Source: an uncultured Acidobacteriota bacterium
Lineage (GTDB): Bacteria > Acidobacteriota > Vicinamibacteria > Vicinamibacterales > UBA2999
Direction: 5' to 3'
Length of the DNA: 40,848 nucleotides
Assembly (NCBI GenBank): GCA_902826065.1
Contig: CADEDM010000005.1
Location: 25,599 to 66,446 of the forward strand
Part shown: piece by piece, positions 16,396 through 24,148 of the stretch
Layout: each line of letters opens with the position of its first letter
Position numbering within the stretch: the stretch's first letter is position 1
The notes under the pieces: generated by a model
The model's input: the letters and a program-made list of their open reading frames with translations, nothing else
What the model was told of the DNA's origin: nothing
The model's database searches: none
Position numbers and translations under genes: made by a program

Positions 16396-18864
16396 ATGAG
16401 CAGTCGTCCACTCGCCCCTGTCCGCCGGCGCCGCAAGCGCGGCGTGGCCCGTCTCTTCTCGATGAGCGCGCTCGTCATGTCGGCCGCCCTGGCGGCCGCT
16501 CCGGCCGCGGCGCAGCCGTCCGCGCCGCCCGTGGCGCAGGCCCCCGCGGTCGTGCGCTTCGACATTCCGGCCGGGCCGCTCGACGAAGCGCTGCGCGCCT
16601 TCGAAGCCACGACCGGTCTCGTGGTGCGCGTGCAGCTGCCGTCGGACACCGTGCACATGATGGAATCGCCGGGCGTGAGCGGCGCGTTGTCGATCGGCGA
16701 CGCGCTGGCGGCGCTGCTCACCGGCACGTCGCTCGCCGGCCGCATCGTGCCGGGCGGTGACGTCGTCGTCGACGTCGCCTCGGTGCGCGAGTCGCTCACC
16801 GTCACGGGCCGTCTGCCGCGCGTGGCGTCGCCGAACTACGCCACGCCGCTCGCCAACACGCCGCAGACGATCCAGGTCATCCCGCAGGGCGTGATGGCGG
16901 AGCAGGGCTCGTTCACGCTCTCGGACGCGATGCGCAACGTGCCGGGCATCACCATCCAGGCCGGCGAGGGCGGCGGCGCCTCGAGCACCGCCGGCGACAT
17001 GTTCAACATGCGCGGCTTCAGCGCCGCCAACAGCCTGTTCGTCGACGGCGTACGCGACGACGGCCTGATCGCCCGCGACGTCTTCAACCTCGAGCAGGTC
17101 GAGGTCTACCTCGGACCCACCGGGTCGGACGTGGGCCGCGGCAACGCCGCTGGCTACGTGAACATGGTGACGAAGGCGCCGCGGGCGGTCCGATCCCTCA
17201 ACGCCGCCGCCAGCTACGGCTCAGCCGACAGCAAGCGCGTCACCGCCGATCTGAACACTCCGGTGCCTCTCGGCGAGGACGGCTCGTGGCTCAACGGCAC
17301 CGCCGTGCGCGTCAACGCCCTGTGGCAGGACGCCGGTGTGGCCGGCCGCGATCACACCACGACCGAACGCCTCTCGGTGGCGCCCTCCGTCGCCTTCGGC
17401 CTCGGCAGCCCGACCCGCGTGACGCTGTTCGGCCAGTTCACCCGTCAGGACGGGCTGCCCGACTACGGCGTGCCCGGCGCCGCCTGGGACACGCCGCTCA
17501 CGCCGACGAGCACGCTGACCACCCGTCCGGTCGACCAGGCCACCTACTACGGGTCGCCCGACGTCGACTACGACGAGGCCGATCAGCAGACCCTGACCGC
17601 GCGCGTCGAGCGCGATCTGGCCCCGGGCTGGATGGTGCGCAACCAGACGCGCCGCAACGAGACGACGCGCGACGCGGTGGTGACGGCGATCCAGAGCGTG
17701 GCCAGCTACCTTCCGGCCACCGAGACGGTGGTGTTCGGGCGTCAGGCCAACTACCGGCGCAACGAGATCCTCGACAACCAGACGACGTTGACCGGTCGCG
17801 TCGCGACCGGACCGCTGTCGCACGCGCTCACCGCGACCGTCGAGTTCATCCACGAGGAGTACTCGGCGCCCGGCCGGATCGGCGCCGGCACCCGCGACAA
17901 CGCCAGCGTCTACGCGCCGAACCCGTCCGCGCCGGTCGTCGGCTTTGCGCCCGCCGACAGCGGCGCGACGACCGACGCGCGCACCAACACCATGGCCGCC
18001 TCGCTCTTCGACGTCATCAGCCGGGGCCGGCTGCAGGTCAGCGGCGGCCTGCGTGCCGAGCGCTACGACACCGCGTACCGCGCGCTGGCGCTGACCGGCG
18101 TGCGCACCGACCTCGACGTCGACGACACGATTCTCAGCGGCAAGGTCGGCGTGCTGGTGCAGATCGGCCGCGGCGGCAATGCCTACATGTCGTACGGCAG
18201 CACCATCACGCCGCCGGGCACCGGCAACTTCGCGCTGAGCGCGCAGCCGAACAACGCCAACAACCCCAACGTCGATCCGCAGACGTCCCGCAACTTCGAG
18301 ATCGGGTCGAAGTGGGAGTTCCTCGCTGGTCGTCTCTCGGCGAACCTCGCCCTGTTCGACACCCGCAACGAGAACGTGATTTACACGATCGACGCCACCG
18401 CCGTGCCGCCGCTCTTCAATCAGGACGACGAGCAGCACTTGCAGGGCGGCACCGTCGGCCTGTTCGGACAGCTCACGCCGGGCTGGAGCGTGATGGCGAA
18501 CGCCGCGTATCTGGACGGCCGCCAGAACTCGCAGGGCACGGCCCTGAACGGCCGTCAACTGACGCTGATGCCGAAGTGGTCGGGCAGCGTGTGGACCACC
18601 TACGCCGTGCGCCAGTTCACGCTCGGCGGCGGCATCCGCTACAGCGACCGGACGTTCGTGAACACCGCCAACACCATCGTCGTGCCGTCGTACTACCTGA
18701 TCGACGGTGTCGCGTCGTGGGCGGTGACGCCGCACCTGACGCTGCGGCTCAACGCCTACAACCTCGCCGACGAGCGCTACATCCGCAGCATCAACAACAA
18801 CGGCGGACGCTACAACCCCGGCCTGCGCCGCTCCGTGCTGTTCAGCACGCAGGTGGGGTTCTAG
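16396..18864 (+). CDS. TonB-dependent siderophore receptor with STN domain (Fiu/PiuA-like)
   Basis: An 822-residue outer-membrane receptor. An Arg-rich N-terminus precedes a signal sequence ending near AAAQ. An STN signalling domain follows ([16 protein letters not shown] onward). The plug includes [29 protein letters not shown] and [16 protein letters not shown], which resemble catecholate siderophore receptors of the Fiu/PiuA group. The barrel ends in a terminal F. Start ATG 16396 is the best available; AGGAAGG lies 15 bases upstream, which is long. The gene is followed 4 bases later by a PiuC/YbiX-type hydroxylase, the classic partner of this receptor class. No FecI/FecR-type pair for the STN domain is in the window. 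Confidence 0.9.
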   Translation: MSSRPLAPVRRRRKRGVARLFSMSALVMSAALAAAPAAAQPSAPPVAQAPAVVRFDIPAGPLDEALRAFEATTGLVVRVQLPSDTVHMMESPGVSGALSIGDALAALLTGTSLAGRIVPGGDVVVDVASVRESLTVTGRLPRVASPNYATPLANTPQTIQVIPQGVMAEQGSFTLSDAMRNVPGITIQAGEGGGASSTAGDMFNMRGFSAANSLFVDGVRDDGLIARDVFNLEQVEVYLGPTGSDVGRGNAAGYVNMVTKAPRAVRSLNAAASYGSADSKRVTADLNTPVPLGEDGSWLNGTAVRVNALWQDAGVAGRDHTTTERLSVAPSVAFGLGSPTRVTLFGQFTRQDGLPDYGVPGAAWDTPLTPTSTLTTRPVDQATYYGSPDVDYDEADQQTLTARVERDLAPGWMVRNQTRRNETTRDAVVTAIQSVASYLPATETVVFGRQANYRRNEILDNQTTLTGRVATGPLSHALTATVEFIHEEYSAPGRIGAGTRDNASVYAPNPSAPVVGFAPADSGATTDARTNTMAASLFDVISRGRLQVSGGLRAERYDTAYRALALTGVRTDLDVDDTILSGKVGVLVQIGRGGNAYMSYGSTITPPGTGNFALSAQPNNANNPNVDPQTSRNFEIGSKWEFLAGRLSANLALFDTRNENVIYTIDATAVPPLFNQDDEQHLQGGTVGLFGQLTPGWSVMANAAYLDGRQNSQGTALNGRQLTLMPKWSGSVWTTYAVRQFTLGGGIRYSDRTFVNTANTIVVPSYYLIDGVASWAVTPHLTLRLNAYNLADERYIRSINNNGGRYNPGLRRSVLFSTQVGF

Positions 18865-18868
18865 GCCC

Positions 18869-19549
18869 ATGCTGATCCAGGTGCCCGACGTGCTGACACC
18901 CGCCCAGGTGGGCGAGGCGCGTCGGCGCCTGGCCGCCGCGACGTGGGTCGACGGCAAGGTCACGGCCGGCCCGCAGTCGGCCCGGGCCAAGGACAACCGC
19001 CAGCTCGCGCAGGATGACCCCGTCGCGCGCGAGGTCGGTGACCTGATCCTGCAGGCGCTGCAGCAGCAGCCGCTGTTCGTGTCCGCGGCGCTGCCGCTGC
19101 GCGTCTTCCCGCCGCTGTTCAACAGCTACTCCGGCGGGCAGTCGTTCGGGATGCACGTCGACAACGCGATTCGCCATGTGCCGGGCACGCCGCACCGCCT
19201 CCGCACCGACCTGTCGTGCACGCTGTTCCTCACCGACCCGGCCGAGTACGACGGCGGCGAACTGGTCATCGAGGACACCTACGGCGCGCATGCGGTCAAG
19301 ATGCCGGCCGGCCACCTCGTGCTGTATCCGGCCACCAGCCTGCATCACGTCCGCCCGGTCACGCGTGGCACCCGGGTGTCGGCCTTCTTCTGGATTCAGA
19401 GTCTCGTTCGGAGCGACGCCGATCGCACGCTGCTCTACGAACTCGACGGCGCGATTCGCGGCCTGCCGCAGACGCCGGAGGCGCAGCACGTCGCCGTGCG
19501 GCTGACCGGCGTGTACCACAACCTGGTGCGGCGCTGGGCCGAGATGTGA
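18869..19549 (+). CDS. PKHD-type Fe(II)/2-oxoglutarate hydroxylase (PiuC/YbiX-like)
   Basis: A 226-residue cytoplasmic dioxygenase of the PiuC/YbiX family, which uses Fe(II), oxygen and 2-oxoglutarate. The iron triad is visible as H96 and D98 (GMHVDNAIR) and H159 (SLHH), with R169 for 2-oxoglutarate (TRGTR). The length matches the family. It starts 4 bases after the siderophore receptor stop, so the two are co-transcribed. Known relatives are iron-repressed and encoded with catecholate receptors; their substrate is not settled. It is the last gene of the plus-strand locus and is convergent with the next gene, 10 bases away. Confidence 0.93.
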   Translation: MLIQVPDVLTPAQVGEARRRLAAATWVDGKVTAGPQSARAKDNRQLAQDDPVAREVGDLILQALQQQPLFVSAALPLRVFPPLFNSYSGGQSFGMHVDNAIRHVPGTPHRLRTDLSCTLFLTDPAEYDGGELVIEDTYGAHAVKMPAGHLVLYPATSLHHVRPVTRGTRVSAFFWIQSLVRSDADRTLLYELDGAIRGLPQTPEAQHVAVRLTGVYHNLVRRWAEM

Positions 19550-19559
19550 GGCCGGCGCG

Positions 19560-20561
19560 TCAGCGCAGGATCGCCGGCGACCAGGCCTCGTGCATGAAGA
19601 CCCGCGCCGGCGCCGGGCCGTCGACGTCGGCGACCCACAGGTTGTTGCCGTCGTCGGACGGGAACTGGTAGAGCAGCCGGCCGTCGTCGAGCCATTCCAC
19701 CTGATCGTCGATGCTGCGCGTCTCGCCGCCGACGACGTGCTCCACACCACTCGCCAGCTCGCGGACCCACAGCCGCCAGCGCAGGCCTTCCGCGCGCTTG
19801 AAGGCGATGCGGCGCCCGTCGGGTGACAGCGAGGGGCACTCGACCTTCGCAGCCAGCACGCGCATCTCGCGCGAGACGAGATCGCCTTCCACCAGGTAGG
19901 GCGTGCCGCCGAAGGCGAGCGTGGCGTAGAAGCTCCTGCCATCCGGCACGAAGGTCACGCCCCAGTAGTTGATGTCCTGACGCGTGACGCGCCGCTCGCC
20001 CTGGCGCGTGACCCAGGTCTCGAGATCCGGCAGCGGCGTGCCGCGCTCGAGGTCCAGGATCGTGGTGCGCGTCGAGAACGTGTCGTCGGCGTACGAGTGG
20101 CCCGATTCGAACACGGTGAACGCGGCGAAGCGTCCGTCGCGCGAAACGCGGGCGCGGCTGGGCGGACCGGTGAGCGGCACGGTCAACTGGACGGCCTGCT
20201 GCGAGTCGAAGACGAGGGCGCGTCCAGCGAGACCCTCGGCCTGCAGGCACAACCCGCGCCCGCCGCCGACGTGAATCCGTTCGCAGCGCAGCGACGTGAC
20301 GTAGCGCGGCCCCTCGGGCGCCGCGAGCGGCGCGAACGCCAGCGCGCTCCAGCCATCGCCTGGCGCCAGATGTCGCACGGCGATGACGGGCGCAGGCGGC
20401 ATCGACGTCAGGCCGCCGGGTGGCGCCACGCCTTCGGGTGTGGTGGCAGCCGCTGGTGCCGACGGCCGCGCCCGCCACAGCGACACGCCGACGATCGCGA
20501 TGGCCACGACCACCACCGCGGCAAACGCCACCAGGCGTCCGCTCCGCGCCGTCCCGGTCAT
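19560..20561 (-). CDS. Membrane-anchored PD40/TolB-like propeller protein
   Basis: A 333-residue protein with one N-terminal membrane anchor (about residues 9-30) and an extracytoplasmic beta-propeller. PD40-like blades are visible (SRDGRFAAF, FVPDGRSFYA, LSPDGRRIAF, WLDDGRLLYQF). No catalytic motif is seen. ATG 20561 overlaps the MFS stop as ATGA, and GGAGG lies 6 bases upstream, so the two genes are translationally coupled. The frame is open much further upstream, but that is inside the MFS gene. The tight coupling suggests a role with the transporter, for example as a sensor or accessory subunit, but this is inference. Confidence 0.78.
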   Translation of the reverse strand: MTGTARSGRLVAFAAVVVVAIAIVGVSLWRARPSAPAAATTPEGVAPPGGLTSMPPAPVIAVRHLAPGDGWSALAFAPLAAPEGPRYVTSLRCERIHVGGGRGLCLQAEGLAGRALVFDSQQAVQLTVPLTGPPSRARVSRDGRFAAFTVFESGHSYADDTFSTRTTILDLERGTPLPDLETWVTRQGERRVTRQDINYWGVTFVPDGRSFYATLAFGGTPYLVEGDLVSREMRVLAAKVECPSLSPDGRRIAFKRAEGLRWRLWVRELASGVEHVVGGETRSIDDQVEWLDDGRLLYQFPSDDGNNLWVADVDGPAPARVFMHEAWSPAILR

Positions 20562-21826
20562 GCCGTGCCTCCCTCCACGCGGATCGGCGCGCCGGGCGTG
20601 TCGCGCAGCAGCCACGCCGCCGCGACGACCCCGGCCGCCAGGGCCACCCCGAACGCCGCCAGCGCCGTGGGCGCCGACGCCCACGTCCACGCCGCCCCGA
20701 AGGCCAGGGCCGCGCCGCCCCGTGCTGCCGTGGTGCAGGTGGCGAGCAGGCCCAGCCCGGTCGCGCGCACCGGCTCCGGCAGCACCCGGCTGGCCATGGC
20801 GGCGAGCACGCCGTCCGTCGCCGCATAGTACGCCCCCAGCAGGACGACGGCGCCGATCACGCCGACGGCGCTCGACGCCCCGCCCCAGAGCAAGGCATAG
20901 ACGAGGCCCAGCGCCACGTGCCCGCCGAGGAAGAGCGTGCGCGTGCCGACGCGGCGGTCGGCGAGGACCCCGAACGGCCCGGCGAGGACGAAATAGGCGA
21001 GCGGCGTGCCCACGAAGAGCAGCGTCACACGCGACGGCTCGAACGCCGCCTGCTGCTGCAGCACGAGATACAGCAACCCGTCGCTCACGGTCGCCGCCGA
21101 GACCACCAGGGCGGCCACGGCCACGCGTCCGAACCCGGGCGCCGCGAGCGCCTCGGTGGCATGGGCGACCAGCGAGCGCGGAGGGCCATCCTGGGGTGAA
21201 CGCGGCGGCGCGTCCACGAGCAGCAGGAGCGCGGCCACGCCCACCAAGGCGGCCACGAAACTCGCGACGAACACCTGGTCGAAGCGCCCCGGGGCGATCG
21301 TCAGCAGCGCGAAGGTCGCCAAGGGCCCGAGCGCCGTGCCGGCAGCGTCGAGGGCGCGATGCACGCCGAACGCCGTGGCCGTCGTCTGCGGCGTCGACGC
21401 CGCGGCGATCAGGGCATCGCGCGGCGCCGTGCGCACCCCCTTGCCGAGGCGATCCACGGTGACGACGGCGAGGAACCACGGCCACGACGCCGCCACGACG
21501 TAGCCCAGCTTCGCCACCGCCGACAGGCCGTAGCCGGCGGCGGCGACGGCCTTGTGATGCCGCCAGCGGTCGGCGACCGCGCCGCTGCTCAGGCGCACGG
21601 CCGCGGCCGCCACCTGGTAGAGCCCGTCTACGGCGCCGAACGCCATCGGCGTGAGGTGCAGGTGCAGCACCACGTACACCGGCAACACGCTCGTGATCAT
21701 CTCCGACGAGATGTCGGTGACGAGGCTCGTGACCCCCAGCGCCCAGACGGTCGGACTCACGGCCCGCCAGCCCGTGGGCGACGCTCGCCAGCCGGACGGC
21801 GTCGGCGCGGGGGTCCGTTCGTACAT
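20558..21826 (-). CDS. MFS transporter
   Basis: A 422-residue inner-membrane protein with about 12 hydrophobic helices and two MFS motif-A-like loops (SGAVADRWRHHK after helix 2 and FGVLADRRVGTR in the second half). The motif RLGKGVRTAPRDALI after helix 4 is typical of a group of uncharacterised efflux-type MFS proteins. It starts 25 bases after the M48 peptidase stop and overlaps the downstream propeller gene by 4 bases, so these three genes probably form one transcript. Its substrate cannot be told from the sequence. No Shine-Dalgarno is evident before ATG 21826. Confidence 0.88.
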   Translation of the reverse strand: MYERTPAPTPSGWRASPTGWRAVSPTVWALGVTSLVTDISSEMITSVLPVYVVLHLHLTPMAFGAVDGLYQVAAAAVRLSSGAVADRWRHHKAVAAAGYGLSAVAKLGYVVAASWPWFLAVVTVDRLGKGVRTAPRDALIAAASTPQTTATAFGVHRALDAAGTALGPLATFALLTIAPGRFDQVFVASFVAALVGVAALLLLVDAPPRSPQDGPPRSLVAHATEALAAPGFGRVAVAALVVSAATVSDGLLYLVLQQQAAFEPSRVTLLFVGTPLAYFVLAGPFGVLADRRVGTRTLFLGGHVALGLVYALLWGGASSAVGVIGAVVLLGAYYAATDGVLAAMASRVLPEPVRATGLGLLATCTTAARGGAALAFGAAWTWASAPTALAAFGVALAAGVVAAAWLLRDTPGAPIRVEGGTA

Positions 21827-21851
21827 CGGGGGCGCGGCGGTCAGCGTCGCA

Positions 21852-23270
21852 TCAGCGATCGTTCAGACGGATCGAGTTGCCGACGCGATCGAACGTCGCG
21901 GCGTAGGTCTGTGCGTCGTTGTCGGGCACGACCGTCAGGTAGTAGAAAAGGCTGCCGTTGGCCAGCAGCGTCGTGTAGACGCCGACCCGCTCCGTCTGGT
22001 TGAGCGCGGACCGGCCGACCAGCGCCGTGGCGATGCCCGCCCGCTGCGAGATGCGCACGGCGCGCTGGCTGTCGGAGACCCGCATGCCGGGATTGCCGCG
22101 CAGCAGCGCGTTCACGAACGCATCGGTCGACTCGTCGAGGCTGCGCGAGGCGGCCCGCGCCACGCCCAGCTCGACGCCGTGCGTGAACACACTCTGGCCC
22201 TGGTAGGCGCCGAGCGCGTTCTGCGGCACGAACTTCACCGCGGTCTCGTCGGACACGCCGGTCCAGTTCGACGGCACGCTGACCTGGAACAGCTGTCCGC
22301 CGCGGGCGGTCTTGTACTGCGACGACGGCGCCGGCACGGGTTGCCCCACGGTGCCGATCGACGCGGTCTCCCGGCCGCTGCCGCCGCCGCCACCACCACG
22401 GCCCTTGCCCACGTCGGCCATGGACGTCGCCGCTGGCAACGACGAGAAGCGCGACTTGGCCGTCGCGAAGCCGTTGCCCGTGGAGCGCTGACCAATCTGC
22501 AGCTTCGCCGCTTCTTGGTTGATGTACTGCACCCGGTTACCGGGATTGGGGTGGCTGCTCAGCCATTGCGGCGGCGTATTGCCCTTCGACTCGCGTTCGA
22601 TGGCCTCGAACATCCGGGCCAGGTCGCGCGGGTCGTAGCCGGCGCGCGCCATGATCTGCGCGCCCAGCAGATCGGCCTGCTTCTCGTAGTCGCGGCTGTA
22701 CTTCATCAGCCACGCGCCCAGCCCGAACTGCGAGCCCTGCGAGATGGCCTCGCCCCAGCCGCCGCCGATGATCGCGCCGGCAATGGCGCCGGCAACCGCG
22801 CCGATCTGGAAGTTCTGGGCCTTGGTGGCGTTGGCGGTGCCGTGCCGGAGCAGCACGTGCGACAGCTCGTGCGCCATGACGCCGACGACTTCGCCTTCAC
22901 TCTGCGCGGCGTCGAACATCCCCCGGTTCACGAACATCGGGCCGCCCGGCAACGCGAAGGCGTTGATCTCCTTCAGGTTGACCGGCGTGAACGAATACTC
23001 GAAGGCGGGGTTGTTGAGGTTCGACGGCGAGGCGGCGACGAGCGAGCGGCCGGCCCGTTCGAGATAGCCGGTGATCTGCTCGTCCGAGATGATCGGATAC
23101 TCGCGGCGCACTTCCGCCGCCGCCTCGCGGCCCAGCTCGACGTCCTGCTGGGGCGTGTACTTGTTCTTCGGCGGCGTGATGACCGTTTGCGCGGCAAGCA
23201 CCGCGCCGAGGCTCGACGCGACGAGCGCGGTGAGGACGGACGGACGAGTCAGTCTCGCTGCGGATGGCAT
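21852..23270 (-). CDS. M48 family metalloprotease, exported
   Basis: A 472-residue zinc protease related to BepA/LoiP. Signal peptide 1-27. The catalytic HELSH motif is H134, E135, H138, and the third ligand is E196 in DYEKQADLLG. A glycine-rich hydrophobic stretch (about 157-187) lies between them. A Gly-rich linker near residue 300 leads to a C-terminal domain of about 160 residues with no metal motif. The start at ATG 23270 is fixed by AGGAGT 6 bases upstream, with TACAAT further up. Likely role: quality control of envelope proteins. It heads the M48 / MFS / PD40 group. Confidence 0.92.
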   Translation of the reverse strand: MPSAARLTRPSVLTALVASSLGAVLAAQTVITPPKNKYTPQQDVELGREAAAEVRREYPIISDEQITGYLERAGRSLVAASPSNLNNPAFEYSFTPVNLKEINAFALPGGPMFVNRGMFDAAQSEGEVVGVMAHELSHVLLRHGTANATKAQNFQIGAVAGAIAGAIIGGGWGEAISQGSQFGLGAWLMKYSRDYEKQADLLGAQIMARAGYDPRDLARMFEAIERESKGNTPPQWLSSHPNPGNRVQYINQEAAKLQIGQRSTGNGFATAKSRFSSLPAATSMADVGKGRGGGGGGSGRETASIGTVGQPVPAPSSQYKTARGGQLFQVSVPSNWTGVSDETAVKFVPQNALGAYQGQSVFTHGVELGVARAASRSLDESTDAFVNALLRGNPGMRVSDSQRAVRISQRAGIATALVGRSALNQTERVGVYTTLLANGSLFYYLTVVPDNDAQTYAATFDRVGNSIRLNDR

Positions 23271-23298
23271 CGCATTACTCCTGAGAAGACGTTTGGCG

Positions 23299-23304
23299 AT
23301 TGTA
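23299..23304 (-). promoter_or_regulatory. -10 box (TACAAT) for the M48 gene
   Basis: TACAAT on the minus strand lies 28 bases before ATG 23270 and predicts a leader of about 20 bases that holds the AGGAGT ribosome binding site. This promoter is leadered, unlike the leaderless ones elsewhere in the window. Confidence 0.5.
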
Positions 23305-23330
23305 ATGCGAGGGTCGTGCCAAAGCGGCGA

Positions 23331-24002
23331 TCAGCGAGCCAATGCGATCTTGACGGTTGAGCTCGCACCGGCCGCGACCGTGACCTTCATCGGCGCGCCT
23401 TTGAGTGTCTCGTGCCAGACGCGGAGCTCGTAGTTCCCCGGTGGGACATTCGCCAGGTGGAATCGGCCATCGGCGCCAGTGACGGCGGCCATCTCGTCGG
23501 TGACGACGATGAAGCCGCGCATCCACGTGTGCGTGTTGCAGGTGATGCGCACGAGGCCCGGCCCGGCCAGCGGCCGCGTCACGACCAGGTTCGGCACCGG
23601 CAGGCCGACGTTGAAGAGCGTGCGGCCGCCGTCGAGGGCGGCATTGGTCGTGTGCAGCAGCGGATCGTGGCTGCTGGTCTTCGTCGGCGCGCCCGGGCGG
23701 GCCAGCTGCACGCGCGGCAGGAACCGGCACTTGTCGTTGGTCACCTGCGGATCGGGATAGGGCGCAGTGGGCTTCACGCCGGTCAGCGTGACCACCGCGT
23801 TCGCCAGCACGCCGCCGGCGCCGACGACGATCGACTCGTCGGGCAGCTCGTTGCCGCAGACCTTCGCGTCGAGCGTGATCCGCAGCGGCCGCGGCGCCGT
23901 CGCCGCCGTCGTGACGACACCGCCGATGCTGCCCGACTGCGCCAGCGCGGGCGCGCACCAACCGAGGACGGCCACGAGAGCGACAGCACGGGCGACACGC
24001 AT
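23331..24002 (-). CDS. Exported cupredoxin-like protein (methylamine-utilisation-type)
   Basis: A 223-residue secreted protein. Signal peptide 1-22. Residues 25-165 resemble a cupredoxin fold in which candidate copper ligands are H117 (LLHTTNA) and C155, H158 and M161 (CNTHTWM). C49 and C92 may form a disulfide. Residues 165-223 look like a carboxypeptidase-regulatory fold (TGADGRFHLANVPPGNYELRVWHE). Proteins of this layout are common in Acidobacteriota and Planctomycetes and are often called methylamine utilisation proteins, but no other methylamine gene is here. ATG 24002 is chosen by the signal peptide; a TACTGT box ends 9 bases before it. It is divergent from a ZnuD-like receptor, so a metal link is plausible. 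Confidence 0.78.
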   Translation of the reverse strand: MRVARAVALVAVLGWCAPALAQSGSIGGVVTTAATAPRPLRITLDAKVCGNELPDESIVVGAGGVLANAVVTLTGVKPTAPYPDPQVTNDKCRFLPRVQLARPGAPTKTSSHDPLLHTTNAALDGGRTLFNVGLPVPNLVVTRPLAGPGLVRITCNTHTWMRGFIVVTDEMAAVTGADGRFHLANVPPGNYELRVWHETLKGAPMKVTVAAGASSTVKIALAR

Positions 24003-24118
24003 CGTGAATCGACAGTAGCACGAGCCGTCAGGCCACGCCGACGGCCACCAGGCGACCACTGATGGGCCCGAATCGACCAGTCATGGCGGCATCGTGGCCG
24101 GGCGCCCCCGGCCGTGGC

Positions 24119-24148
24119 TACGCTGGCGGTGTCCGGAGGTTCTACGTG
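24119..24148 (+). promoter_or_regulatory. Promoter-like box and Shine-Dalgarno fixing the GTG start of the ZnuD-like gene
   Basis: TACGCT (24119-24124) is a weak -10. CGGAGG (24134-24139) lies 6 bases before GTG 24146 and decides that start. Just upstream is a GC-rich 7-4-7 inverted repeat (24096-24113) of unknown meaning. Confidence 0.5.

Noticed and set aside
17221..19122. A 633-codon minus-strand open frame over the siderophore receptor and hydroxylase genes
   Set aside because: Same reason: an antisense shadow rich in Arg, His and Gly and spanning two real genes.
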